This document shows positions 38,433 to 47,186 of a DNA stretch of 64,000 nucleotides, piece after piece (the first letter of the stretch is position 1; the number at the start of each line of letters is the position of its first letter). The notes beneath the pieces were generated by a model. The model saw only the letters and a program-made list of their open reading frames with translations. It was not told the DNA's origin and made no database searches. Both the position numbers and the translations under genes were made by a program. Source of the stretch: GCA-2705445 sp002705445 (GTDB taxonomy: Bacteria > Pseudomonadota > Gammaproteobacteria > Poriferisulfidales > GCA-002705445); the NCBI GenBank assembly GCA_045561235.1, contig JBJKYB010000002.1, positions 186,001 to 250,000 of the forward strand. Reading direction: 5' to 3'.

Positions 38433-39209
38433 ATGGCATTTAAAAAATATTCTAGAAATCCTTATAACCCTTTATCGGATAAGCCATATAAATTATCAAG
38501 ATCAAGAATTGATAACTATCTTAACTGCCCAAGATGTTTTTACATGCATGAGCGAAAAGGAATAAAAGCTCCTTCCGGACCTACGTTATCATTAAATAAT
38601 GCAGTCGATAATCTTTATAAAAATGAATTTGATATATACAGAAAAGAAAAAAAAGCTCATCCCTTAATGCAAAAACATAATTTAAATTGTATACCCTATG
38701 ATCATGAAAAATTGCCGGAGTGGCGAAATGCTTTTAAGGGTATTCAGTGGCATGACAAAGAAACCAATTTTTTGTTGTTTGGTGGGATAGATGATGTTTG
38801 GATAAATACTGACGACGAACTTCATATAGTTGATTATAAAGCTACGTCCAAAAAAACCTTTAACCCAAATTTCGATACAGGCTGGGAAGTCTGCTACAAG
38901 AGACAAATTGAAATATATCAATGGTTGTTTAGAAAAAATGGTTTTAAAGTTTCAGATATCGGTTACATAATTTATGCGAATGGGAAATCCGATGAAAAAG
39001 AATTCAATAAAAATTTATCGTTTGAAGAATATTTATTTCCTTTAGCATGTAATACAGATTGGGTCGATGAAATAATAAAAGAAATTTATCAATGTCTAAA
39101 TTCCGAGAAACTCCCAAAAAGTGGTGGAGGTTGGAATGGTGAGGGATGCGAACAATGTTTATATAAAAAGAAATTATTTGATATTTTTAAAGCCCATACA
39201 TCAAATTAA
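38433..39209 (+). CDS. stand-alone PD-(D/E)XK nuclease with four-cysteine clamp
   Basis: 258 residues. The RecB/Cas4-type core shows FGGIDDVWI (D120/D121), IVDYKATS (D134, K136) and QIEIYQW (Q158, Y162). Two cysteine pairs flank it: C32/C35 in YLNCPRCFYMHE and C239/C242 in GEGCEQCLYKK. That is the layout of Fe-S-stapled nucleases such as Cas4 and AddB, although the pairing here is 2+2 rather than 1+3. No CRISPR array or helicase partner is present. Coupled to the upstream unknown gene. Likely acts on DNA ends, which is inference. Confidence 0.8.
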   Translation: MAFKKYSRNPYNPLSDKPYKLSRSRIDNYLNCPRCFYMHERKGIKAPSGPTLSLNNAVDNLYKNEFDIYRKEKKAHPLMQKHNLNCIPYDHEKLPEWRNAFKGIQWHDKETNFLLFGGIDDVWINTDDELHIVDYKATSKKTFNPNFDTGWEVCYKRQIEIYQWLFRKNGFKVSDIGYIIYANGKSDEKEFNKNLSFEEYLFPLACNTDWVDEIIKEIYQCLNSEKLPKSGGGWNGEGCEQCLYKKKLFDIFKAHTSN

Positions 39210-39218
39210 ATTTATTTT

Positions 39219-39545
39219 TTATCCAAAAACTTCTGAAAAATATGGGATCCACGCATATACAATAATTAAAACAAAACCAATTTCAAAAATCATGACTTTT
39301 TTAAAAAGCGAGGATTCATGATCCGACTCAGTAGAAGAAAATTTTACTATAACCATTACAATATCGAACATTAATACCATTACATATATTGGTAACATAG
39401 CAGGAATTGCTAAAGTTAAAATTGTATCAGTTATATTACTTAAAATAAGCTCTGTATTTCTATCTGGGGCAAATAAGAGAAAAATAAAGCCAAGTAATAT
39501 TAATAAAAATCTTAGCAGACCAACTTTTTTTATAAAAATGTTAAT
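39219..39545 (-). CDS. small three-helix membrane protein in frame after sat stop, unconventional start
   Basis: Found by hand-translating the 339-bp gap between the nuclease and sat. From the sat TAA (39549-39551) the same frame stays open for 109 codons to a TAA at 39219-39221. It encodes FLLILLGFIFLLFAP, ILTLAIPAMLPIYVMVLMFDI and VMIFEIGFVLIIVYAWIPYF, three clear membrane segments with a charged KFSSTESDHESSLFKK loop. No ATG, GTG or TTG occurs in frame before the second helix. Candidates are ATT 39545 (AAGGA about ten bases upstream, in the sat tail) and CTG 39518. I do not recognise a family. Confidence 0.6.
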   Translation of the reverse strand: MNIFIKKVGLLRFLLILLGFIFLLFAPDRNTELILSNITDTILTLAIPAMLPIYVMVLMFDIVMVIVKFSSTESDHESSLFKKVMIFEIGFVLIIVYAWIPYFSEVFG

Positions 39546-39548
39546 AAC

Positions 39549-40733
39549 TTATTGTTCCTTCATATAATGCTTCATTAAAACTTCCGCTACTTCTGGCCTT
39601 GCAAATTCTTTTGGAAGACTCTCGCCTTTTGAAAGCATTTCTCTAACCTTTGTTCCAGAAAGAATTACAAAATCTTCTTTTGTATGATCTTCGACATCTC
39701 TCATCATTACAACTTTATTTAATTTCTTTGAGTAAGCTGTGTGATCAGCTTTAAAAATTTTTATTTCAAGTGCATCTTTCGGAATACTTTCGAAAATATC
39801 TTGAGCATCAAAAGCTCCGTAAAAATCTCCTACACCAGCATGATCTCTTCCCACAATCAAATAACTGCATCCACAATTTTGTCTAAAAACTGCATGCAGC
39901 AATGCTTCTCTTGGGCCAGCATATAACATATCAAAACCATACCCAGTTATCATCACATAGTCTTTTGGAAAATAATGGTCGACCATAGTTCTAATTGCTG
40001 TATCTCTAACATCAGCAGGTATGTCTCCCGGTTTAAGCTTCCCGAGCAACATATGAATTAAAATCCCATCAGCATCTACTCTTTCTCCAGCCATCCTGCA
40101 CAGCTCTTCGTGCGCTCTATGCATCGGATTTCTTGTTTGAAAAGCAACAACATTTTTCCAACCTTTTGCTTCTATAGATGTTCTTATTTGCATTGCAGTT
40201 CTAAAAGTTTCACCAAAGTCTTTCTCGAAATAACTAAAGTTAATCACATTAACGCCACCACTTATCAATATGTTTCCTTGCTCGTAAAAAGTTTGGACAC
40301 CCGGATGAGATTTATCGTTTGTTCCATAAACTTTATTTACAATATTATTAATTTCATCATCACTTAATTTCTCAATTTTATTAACAGTTTGTATAGCAAT
40401 TATTTGTTCGCCTTCAACATTAGGATCTATAAGAGCAATGCTTTCTCCTTCAGTAATCTCTAATTCTTGATTTGTTAAATTAACAACTGGAGTTGGCCAA
40501 AAAAGACCATCATCTAACTGCATTCTATTTGCTACAGCAATAACATCTTTTTTTTCCATGAAGCCATCAAGTGGTGTAAAATATCCTGCACCTAGCATTA
40601 CTAAATTTGCTGCAGCTGCAGAATTAACTGTTATTTTTTTCATTGATTGAGCAGCATCTAAAAGAGCAATTTTTTCTTCTTCTGTGCTAACAATTTTTGG
40701 CATTAGCTCATTTGAGCCATGTGGTTTTATCAT
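39549..40733 (-). CDS. sat: sulfate adenylyltransferase (ATP sulfurylase, homo-oligomeric type)
   Basis: 394 residues: N-terminal PUA-like domain and catalytic domain with QTRNPMHRAHEELC (HxxH) and VGRDHAGVGDFYG. This is the single-chain Sat found in sulfur oxidisers, sulfate reducers and some heterotrophs, not the CysDN type. No aprAB, cysC, cysH or sox gene is near, so direction (sulfate activation or APS use) cannot be decided. A strong AAGGGG site precedes the ATG. Its TAA stop is followed in frame by a membrane ORF. Confidence 0.94.
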   Translation of the reverse strand: MIKPHGSNELMPKIVSTEEEKIALLDAAQSMKKITVNSAAAANLVMLGAGYFTPLDGFMEKKDVIAVANRMQLDDGLFWPTPVVNLTNQELEITEGESIALIDPNVEGEQIIAIQTVNKIEKLSDDEINNIVNKVYGTNDKSHPGVQTFYEQGNILISGGVNVINFSYFEKDFGETFRTAMQIRTSIEAKGWKNVVAFQTRNPMHRAHEELCRMAGERVDADGILIHMLLGKLKPGDIPADVRDTAIRTMVDHYFPKDYVMITGYGFDMLYAGPREALLHAVFRQNCGCSYLIVGRDHAGVGDFYGAFDAQDIFESIPKDALEIKIFKADHTAYSKKLNKVVMMRDVEDHTKEDFVILSGTKVREMLSKGESLPKEFARPEVAEVLMKHYMKEQ

Positions 40734-40816
40734 TTTTTTCCCCTTAATCCTTTGTCTTTGATCCTTATTCTAATTTCTTTATTACTGACATTACGGTATG
40801 ATTATCTCATAAAAGA

Positions 40817-40822
40817 TATAAT
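40817..40822 (+). promoter_or_regulatory. candidate -10 of the rpe-trp operon
   Basis: A perfect TATAAT lies 26 bp before the rpe ATG in the divergent sat-rpe gap. No convincing -35 is seen at 16-18 bp, so this is weak. No trp leader peptide or attenuator hairpin is visible in the 115-bp gap. Confidence 0.35.
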
Positions 40823-40848
40823 ACTTAAAAATATTTACTAAAACTAAG

Positions 40849-41514
40849 ATGAAAAATTTTATAGCCCCATCAATTTTATCAGCTGATTTCGCAAAACTTG
40901 GTAAAGAAGTCGATGATGTAATATTAGCAGGTGCTGATATTATCCACTTCGATGTTATGGATAACCACTATGTTCCAAACTTAACTATAGGACCCATGGT
41001 ATGTAAATCCCTTAAAAGTTATGGAATAAAAAAACCTATAGATGTTCACTTAATGACAACGCCAGTTGACGATTTAATAATACAATTTTGTGATGCAGGC
41101 GCATCTATGGTTTCTTTCCACCCTGAAGCTACTCAACACATAGATAGGAGTATTGAACTAGTAAAGAGTAGAGACTGCAGAGCTGGAATCGCACTTAATC
41201 CGGCTTCACCTTTATCTCTTCTCGATCACATACTTGATAAAATTGATTTTATTTTGATCATGTCAGTCAATCCTGGGTTTGGGGGACAAAAATTTATTTC
41301 AAACTCTCTTGAAAAAATCAAAAAATGTAAAGAAATGATTGATAATTCTGGTTGTAAAGTAGAAATAGAAGTTGATGGTGGCATCGGCATTGAGAATATA
41401 AAAAGTATAAAAGATGCTGGTGCAAATATATTTGTTGCTGGGTCTGCCATATTTAATTCAGATAGTTACGTTGATGCGATAAAAAAAATGAAACAAGAAA
41501 TTTCAGCCGACTAA
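40849..41514 (+). CDS. rpe: ribulose-phosphate 3-epimerase
   Basis: Pentose phosphate enzyme with a TIM barrel. 221 residues. IAPSILSADFAKL, HFDVMDNHYVPN, VHLMTTPVDD, MSVNPGFGGQKFI and EVDGGIG occur in the expected order. It is three bases from trpE and probably the first gene of the trp operon, an arrangement also known in other proteobacteria. Confidence 0.97.
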   Translation: MKNFIAPSILSADFAKLGKEVDDVILAGADIIHFDVMDNHYVPNLTIGPMVCKSLKSYGIKKPIDVHLMTTPVDDLIIQFCDAGASMVSFHPEATQHIDRSIELVKSRDCRAGIALNPASPLSLLDHILDKIDFILIMSVNPGFGGQKFISNSLEKIKKCKEMIDNSGCKVEIEVDGGIGIENIKSIKDAGANIFVAGSAIFNSDSYVDAIKKMKQEISAD

Positions 41515-41517
41515 GAA

Positions 41518-42981
41518 ATGACAAAAGAAGATTTTATAAAATTTGCTAGTCAGGGGAATTCTAGAGTTTCCGTAAATAAGGTAATCAAAAATTTTGAAGG
41601 TAGCCCACTCCAGGTATATAAAGCTCTAAACAATAAGAATTCGTTTCTTTTTGAATCTGCCTCAAATAAAGGAAAATGGAGCAGATACTCTATTATCGGA
41701 ACAGAATCAAATGAAATGATAAAAGTTGAAGATAATAAAATTTCTTATATTAATAATAGTAAAGTTGAGGAAATTAAAACAAATGACCCTTTAGACTGGA
41801 TAGAAAAATTTTATTCTAAAAATAAAGTAATAAATCTTCCAAAAGATGTTCCTTTCTCAGGTGGTTTAGTTGGGTATTTTGGATATGAAACAATAAGATT
41901 TATCGAAAACAAATTAAAAGTTGAAAAAAAAGATAGCTTAGGCGTTCCTGATATTTTTTTATTTGTTTGTAATGAAATTATTATATTTGATAATTTAAAA
42001 AAATGTATTCATATTATTATTAACGCAAAAACAAATAATGAAGATAGCTATGAAAATTCTATTGAAAGAATTGATGAAATTGAAAAATTAATTTTTAATA
42101 AAGTTAATACTCTCTCTCTAAAAAGCTCATTAAACAAAAGTGAATTTACATCCTCTTTTAAAAAAGAAAATTTTATGAGCGCCGTCGAAAAAACAAAAGA
42201 ATATATTGCCGACGGTGATGTCATGCAAGTTGTTTTATCTCAAAGACTAACCAAAAAGTTTGAAGGAAAGCCTATAGATATGTATGAAGTACTTAGAGAT
42301 ATGAACCCTTCTCCATATATGTACTTTTTGAATATGGACGAATTCCAAATTATCGGCTCTTCACCGGAAATTTTAGTTAAACTAGAAGACAAAAAAGTTA
42401 CTGTTAGACCAATTGCTGGAACTAGGCCTAGAGGAAAATCTGAAACCGAAGATGCGACCAATGAAAAAGATTTAATAAATGATCCAAAGGAACTTGCTGA
42501 ACATTTAATGCTTATCGATTTGGGCAGAAATGATATTGGCAGAATATCAAAAATTGGAAGTGTCCAACTAACCGATAAGATGATTATAGAAAGATATTCT
42601 CACGTAATGCATATAGTTTCGAATGTCACTGGAGAAATTGCAGAAGAGACAAAGCCACTTGACGTTTTAAGAGCAACTTTTCCTGCTGGGACTGTTTCTG
42701 GAGCTCCGAAAATTCGTGCTATGGAAATCATCAATGAGCTTGAACCTTTAAAAAGAGGCATATATTCTGGAGCTATAGGATATCTTTCCTGGACAGGTGA
42801 TCTTGATACTGCATTATCAATAAGGACTGCAGTGATTAAAGATAATTTAATCCATGTTCAAGCTGGTGCAGGCATAGTTTACGATTCTGTGCCAGAAAAA
42901 GAATGGGAGGAGACAATGAATAAAGCTATGGCATTATTAAAAGCGTCTGAAAAAGTTAATGTTTCAAGTGAGGACACATAA
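41518..42981 (+). CDS. trpE: anthranilate synthase component I
   Basis: 487 residues. The N-terminal regulatory half has SFLFESASNKGKWSRYSIIG (tryptophan-binding LLES-like site near residue 43). The chorismate-binding core has RPIAGTRPRGK, DLGRNDIGRIS, TFPAGTVSGAPK and QAGAGIVYDS. Directly followed by trpG with no gap, the separate-subunit arrangement. Confidence 0.97.
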   Translation: MTKEDFIKFASQGNSRVSVNKVIKNFEGSPLQVYKALNNKNSFLFESASNKGKWSRYSIIGTESNEMIKVEDNKISYINNSKVEEIKTNDPLDWIEKFYSKNKVINLPKDVPFSGGLVGYFGYETIRFIENKLKVEKKDSLGVPDIFLFVCNEIIIFDNLKKCIHIIINAKTNNEDSYENSIERIDEIEKLIFNKVNTLSLKSSLNKSEFTSSFKKENFMSAVEKTKEYIADGDVMQVVLSQRLTKKFEGKPIDMYEVLRDMNPSPYMYFLNMDEFQIIGSSPEILVKLEDKKVTVRPIAGTRPRGKSETEDATNEKDLINDPKELAEHLMLIDLGRNDIGRISKIGSVQLTDKMIIERYSHVMHIVSNVTGEIAEETKPLDVLRATFPAGTVSGAPKIRAMEIINELEPLKRGIYSGAIGYLSWTGDLDTALSIRTAVIKDNLIHVQAGAGIVYDSVPEKEWEETMNKAMALLKASEKVNVSSEDT

Positions 42982-43563
42982 ATGATTTTAATGATTGATA
43001 ATTATGATTCATTTACATACAACATAGTACAATATCTTGGTGAGCTAGGAGCTAATGTAAAAGTTGTTAGAAACGATATGATCTCAACAAAAGACATTGA
43101 ATATATGGAGCCAGAGAAAATTGTTATATCACCTGGCCCCTGCACGCCAAAAGAGGCAGGTATTTCAATTGATGCGATTAATAAGTTTCACTCTAAATTG
43201 CCAATTTTAGGAATTTGTTTGGGGCATCAAAGTATAGGAGCAGCATTTGGGGGAAATATTATTAAGGCAAAAAAAATCATGCATGGAAAAACTTCTTTAA
43301 TCCATCATAATCAAAGTTACATATTTAAAAATTTACCCTCCCCTTATACTGCAACAAGGTACCACTCTTTGGTCATTGAAGAAAAAACTATACCTGATTG
43401 CTTAGAAATTATTGCAGAAACTAAATCAGAAGATAAAAACGAAAATGAAATTATGGCAATTAGACATAAAGATTTTCATACGTATGGTGTACAATTTCAT
43501 CCAGAATCAATTATGAGTGAGCACGGACATCAAATTTTAAAAAATTTTCTAGAAATAAAATGA
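42982..43563 (+). CDS. trpG: anthranilate synthase glutamine amidotransferase
   Basis: 193 residues. Class I glutaminase triad: cysteine in LGICLGHQSIG, histidine and glutamate in VQFHPESIMSEHG. The oxyanion region SPGPCTPKEAGIS is present. It could also serve PabB, as in other bacteria with one amidotransferase. Overlaps trpDC by four bases. Confidence 0.96.
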   Translation: MILMIDNYDSFTYNIVQYLGELGANVKVVRNDMISTKDIEYMEPEKIVISPGPCTPKEAGISIDAINKFHSKLPILGICLGHQSIGAAFGGNIIKAKKIMHGKTSLIHHNQSYIFKNLPSPYTATRYHSLVIEEKTIPDCLEIIAETKSEDKNENEIMAIRHKDFHTYGVQFHPESIMSEHGHQILKNFLEIK

Positions 43564-45371
43564 ATATTAATGAAGCTGTAGAAAAATTTTCGTCTGGTAA
43601 CAGTCTGAAAAAAAATGAAATAAAAGAAGTATTTTTAAGCATTATGAACAACGAATGTAATGATGCAGAAATAATTTCTTTTTTAATGACTCTCAAGACT
43701 AAGGGTGAAACCGTTGAGGAGATAACCGGTGCAGCAGAAGTTTTAAGAGAAATGTCTCAAAAATTAAAACTTAATTCTCAAGAACTGGTTGATACATGTG
43801 GAACTGGGGGAGATGGACAAAATACTTTTAATATTTCAACTGCATCAGCAATTGTTGCTGCCGCAGCAGGTGTTAAAATAGCTAAACATGGAAACAAATC
43901 AATTTCTAGTAAATCTGGAAGCTCTGATCTACTTGAATTCTCTGGAATAAATATTGACTTGGACGAAGAACAAGCGCAAAAATGCTTTGATGATAACGGC
44001 ATTACTTTTATGTTTGCCCCAAAATATCATAAAGCTATGAAAAATGTTGCAAATGTTAGAAAAAATATTAAAACCAGAACTATTTTTAATTTGCTCGGCC
44101 CACTATCAAATCCAGCCAATGCCAAGTATCAAATATTGGGTGTGTACGATAAGAAACTAATACTTCCAATTGCAAAAGTTATAAAAGGTTTAGGCGTCAA
44201 AAGAGCAATGGTTGTTCATTCTGAAGAGGGTTTGGATGAGATATCCTGTGAGAAGGATACATATATTGCTGAGGTAAATGAAAATGAAATTTCTGAATAC
44301 ACAATCAATCCAAAAGAATTTGGATTGGAAGTATTATCTCTTGAATCTTTAAAAGTTGATTCAGTTGAAGAAAGTTATAAAATTTTTATGAACATGCTTG
44401 AAAATAAAGATGAAACAGCAGTGAACATTGTAAGTTTGAATGCTGGTGCAGCTATTTATATTTCCGGTATTAAAGAAAATCTAAAAGAGGGTATAGAATT
44501 TTCGAAAGAGCTAATTATTTCCGGTAAAGCACTAAAAAAATTTGAAGATTTAAAAAAATCCATGCCAGAAAAATTAAATACTCCAAAAATATTAGAAGAA
44601 ATTTTAGAAAACAAAGCAAAAGAAGTAGCTGATAGAAAAAATAAGATGACTGTGCAAGACTTAAAAGAGATTACTTATATGTATTCTCTTAAAAGAGATT
44701 TTAAAGGCGCATTAATAAATAAAATCAGTAAAAATAAACCTGCTGTCATAGCTGAAATTAAAAGAGCATCCCCTAGCCTAGGAGAATTAAATATGAATAT
44801 TATTCCTGCAAAGGTAGCTGCTGATTTTGAGGCTATGGGAGCTGCATGTTTATCTGTTTTAACAGATGCAAAATACTTTAAAGGCTCAGGAGCAATTCTT
44901 GAAATGGCAAAAAAAGGCTGTGGCCTTCCAGTCTTGAGAAAAGATTTTATTATTGATGAATATCAAATTGATGAATCAGTTACAATGGGGGCTGATTGTA
45001 TCTTACTTATTGTTTCTGCTTTAGATAAAACATTACTAAAAAATTTGTATGATGCAGCAAAGGTTAGGGACTTGGATGTGATTGTAGAAGTTCATGATTA
45101 TAGTGAACTTGAGTCAGCGCTGGAAATAGGATGTGACATTATTGGCATCAATAATAGAAATCTTCATACTTTTGATGTAGATTTAAATACGTCTGTTGAA
45201 CTGGTTAAGTATATCAAAGATGATCAACTAATAATCGCTGAAAGTGGTATACATAATTTTGAAGATGTTAAAAAAATGAATGAATGCGGTATAAATACTT
45301 TCTTAGTTGGTGAATCACTTATGACTTCGAAGGATCCGATAAATAAATTTAAAGAAATTTTTAAAAACTAA
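43560..45371 (+). CDS. trpDC: fused anthranilate phosphoribosyltransferase / indole-3-glycerol-phosphate synthase
   Basis: 603 residues in one continuous frame. Residues 1 to about 335 are TrpD (DTCGTGGDGQNTFNIST, KHGNKSISSKSGSSDLLE, FNLLGPLSNPA). Residues from about 340 to the end are TrpC, starting with PKILEEILENKAKEVADRK, then VIAEIKRASPSLGEL, LSVLTDAKYFKGS, VLRKDFIIDEYQI, IGINNRNLHTF and AESGIHNFED. A linker of a few residues joins them. TrpD and TrpC act in steps 2 and 4 of tryptophan synthesis, and TrpF and TrpAB are not in the window. Known fusions are usually TrpGD or TrpCF, so this pairing is uncommon. Confidence 0.95.
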   Translation: MNINEAVEKFSSGNSLKKNEIKEVFLSIMNNECNDAEIISFLMTLKTKGETVEEITGAAEVLREMSQKLKLNSQELVDTCGTGGDGQNTFNISTASAIVAAAAGVKIAKHGNKSISSKSGSSDLLEFSGINIDLDEEQAQKCFDDNGITFMFAPKYHKAMKNVANVRKNIKTRTIFNLLGPLSNPANAKYQILGVYDKKLILPIAKVIKGLGVKRAMVVHSEEGLDEISCEKDTYIAEVNENEISEYTINPKEFGLEVLSLESLKVDSVEESYKIFMNMLENKDETAVNIVSLNAGAAIYISGIKENLKEGIEFSKELIISGKALKKFEDLKKSMPEKLNTPKILEEILENKAKEVADRKNKMTVQDLKEITYMYSLKRDFKGALINKISKNKPAVIAEIKRASPSLGELNMNIIPAKVAADFEAMGAACLSVLTDAKYFKGSGAILEMAKKGCGLPVLRKDFIIDEYQIDESVTMGADCILLIVSALDKTLLKNLYDAAKVRDLDVIVEVHDYSELESALEIGCDIIGINNRNLHTFDVDLNTSVELVKYIKDDQLIIAESGIHNFEDVKKMNECGINTFLVGESLMTSKDPINKFKEIFKN

Positions 45372-45372
45372 A

Positions 45373-45945
45373 TTGAAAATTACAATTAAAAATTGTTCGC
45401 AGTGTGGATCAAAAAATATTGATTATTCCATTCCAAAAGGTGACAACAAAGAAAGATATATATGTAAAGATTGTGGTTTTATTCATTATCAAAATCCAAA
45501 TATTGTAGCCGGGTCTATTTTAGAATGGGATAATAAAATTTTGTTGTGTAAAAGAGCAATTGAACCTAGAATAAATTGTTGGACATTACCTGCTGGTTTT
45601 TTAGAGAATGAAGAACCGCTTGAAACAGGTGCAGCGAGAGAGTGTGTTGAAGAGGCAAATGCATATTCTGATGACATGAAAATTTTTTCTATCTATAGTC
45701 TAATTCATATAAGCCAAATCTATATAATGTATTATGGTACGTTGAAAGATGGGAAACACAGTCCTGGCTTAGAAGAGTCTTTTGATACAAAACTCTATGC
45801 AAAGGAGGAAATACCTTGGAATGAATTAGCATTTCCAATCATTACAGAAAACCTTAAATTATTTTATGAAAAAGGAAAACCTAATATGCCTTATACTGGC
45901 GTCGTTGATAAGGTTGATAATGAATATATTATTAAAAGAAATTAA
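45373..45945 (+). CDS. Nudix hydrolase with zinc ribbon
   Basis: 190 residues from a TTG start one base after trpDC. An N-terminal zinc ribbon (CSQCGSKN ... YICKDCGFIHYQNP, four cysteines) is followed by a Nudix fold with box GFLENEEPLETGAARECVEEANA. The layout resembles NudC-type NADH pyrophosphatases but is shorter. Substrate is not predictable. Confidence 0.85.
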   Translation: MKITIKNCSQCGSKNIDYSIPKGDNKERYICKDCGFIHYQNPNIVAGSILEWDNKILLCKRAIEPRINCWTLPAGFLENEEPLETGAARECVEEANAYSDDMKIFSIYSLIHISQIYIMYYGTLKDGKHSPGLEESFDTKLYAKEEIPWNELAFPIITENLKLFYEKGKPNMPYTGVVDKVDNEYIIKRN

Positions 45946-45950
45946 GCTTA

Positions 45951-46139
45951 ATGTACATAAACGAAAAAGAATCTTATTGTCCATACTGCGGTGAAACTAT
46001 TTCTTTGCTAATTGACAGTTCGATTGAAAATCAGGAATATGTTGAAGACTGTCAAGTTTGTTGTAGTCCGATTTTAATTGGTGTTGAAATAGATCACGAT
46101 GGAGATATTTCCATAAATACTAAGAAAGAAAACGAATAA
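45951..46139 (+). CDS. CPXCG-motif cysteine-rich protein
   Basis: 62 residues with two cysteine pairs, YCPYCGE near residue 9 and DCQVCCSPI near residue 37, forming a likely zinc ribbon. Matches the small CPXCG family of unknown function that is widespread in gammaproteobacteria. Ends with the acidic/basic DGDISINTKKENE and shares a base with the PrsW gene. Confidence 0.85.
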   Translation: MYINEKESYCPYCGETISLLIDSSIENQEYVEDCQVCCSPILIGVEIDHDGDISINTKKENE

Positions 46140-46765
46140 TGAATTTAACTCTAATTTTAACTGTAGCACCGCCTTTGCTCATCGTTGCCTATATAATTAA
46201 AGCAGATAAATTTCCAGAGCCAACTGGTTTATGTATTAGTACTTTTCTTTTAGGATGTCTTTTATGTATTCCTGCCGCATCACTTAATAATTATTTTATT
46301 CCTGATCTAAGCTACGCTTACTTAGCTGGTTTAACAGAAGAAACCCTAAAATTTGCTGCAATATATTTTTATATAAGAAAAAAGACAGATTTTGACGAGC
46401 CCATGGACGCTATAGTATATGGCACGCTAATATCTTTAGGCTTTGCAACACTAGAAAATTTCCAATATGTTTATAGTGCTGGCAACCCAGATTTTATAGC
46501 AACCTTAAGAGCATTTACTGCAATACCACTTCATGCATGTTGTGGGGTTATTATGGGATATTACTTCGGTTTATATATGTTTAAAGACAAAAATAGACTA
46601 AATCTTTTTAAATCTTTGTTCCTTGCGATAGCCTTTCATGCATCATATAATTACTTTGCAACTAGAAATGTATTGTTAATGTTTTTTGTACTAATCGTTT
46701 TGATAATGTTTGCTAAAAAATTACATAAATTATTAAAAGCAGAACAATTATCAAAGCAAAGTTAA
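46139..46765 (+). CDS. PrsW family intramembrane metalloprotease
   Basis: 208 residues, about six to seven membrane helices. The motifs of the family are present: EETLKFAAI (EExxK) near residue 62, LGFATLENFQYV, and the two histidine segments IPLHACCGVIMGYYFG and AFHASYN. Such proteins cut membrane-bound anti-sigma factors in Bacillus; the target here is unknown. Confidence 0.82.
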   Translation: MNLTLILTVAPPLLIVAYIIKADKFPEPTGLCISTFLLGCLLCIPAASLNNYFIPDLSYAYLAGLTEETLKFAAIYFYIRKKTDFDEPMDAIVYGTLISLGFATLENFQYVYSAGNPDFIATLRAFTAIPLHACCGVIMGYYFGLYMFKDKNRLNLFKSLFLAIAFHASYNYFATRNVLLMFFVLIVLIMFAKKLHKLLKAEQLSKQS

Positions 46766-46785
46766 AATAATTTTGGAGATTGATA

Positions 46786-47172
46786 TTGACTACAAAAACT
46801 GAAATACTTTTTGATGTATACAAGAAAAAATCTGAGGGGCTTTTTGATTTCTTAGCAACTACTTTTGCAGCCTCACACTCTACTTCATTTATTTACAATA
46901 CAAAAGCGCATTTGATTATTACTTTATATGTAAAAGAACAATCAGGATATGCCCACTTCGAAGCAATTTGTAAAGATATTCCAAATAATATTGCTAGTCG
47001 TGGGACAATACAATCTATCTTAGACATGGGTGTTAAATTAAATATTTTTACCAAGCTTGCGTACCCAAATGACAAAAGAGTAAAACTTTATAATCTATCA
47101 GAAAAGGCTTCCGCAGAAGTAGACAGATTTTTTGAAAATTTTTTGAAAATATCAAAAAACTTTGATAAGTAA
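46786..47172 (+). CDS. probable winged-helix (MarR-like) small regulator
   Basis: About 128 residues from TTG 46786, which has GGAG seven bases upstream; the TTG at 46780 is too close to that site. A long N-terminal helix, then a helical region LIITLYVKEQSGYAHFEAI, a possible recognition part NNIASRGTIQSILDMGVKLN and a wing-like TKLAYPNDKRVKLYNLSEKA suggest a MarR-type fold. No closer family recognised. Converges on the DUF1826 gene. Confidence 0.65.
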   Translation: MTTKTEILFDVYKKKSEGLFDFLATTFAASHSTSFIYNTKAHLIITLYVKEQSGYAHFEAICKDIPNNIASRGTIQSILDMGVKLNIFTKLAYPNDKRVKLYNLSEKASAEVDRFFENFLKISKNFDK

Positions 47173-47186
47173 ATAAAATTAAATGG

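Noticed and set aside
38433..39209. Nuclease as Cas4 of a CRISPR system
   Set aside because: No cas genes or repeat array occur in the window, and the cysteine layout is 2+2 rather than the usual 1+3.
39121..39321. Plus-strand 66-residue ORF at the nuclease 3' end
   Set aside because: It overlaps the nuclease out of frame and lies opposite the better-supported membrane ORF; low-complexity composition.
40734..40848. trp attenuator or leader peptide before rpe-trpE
   Set aside because: No Trp-codon leader or competing hairpins could be found in the 115-bp gap.
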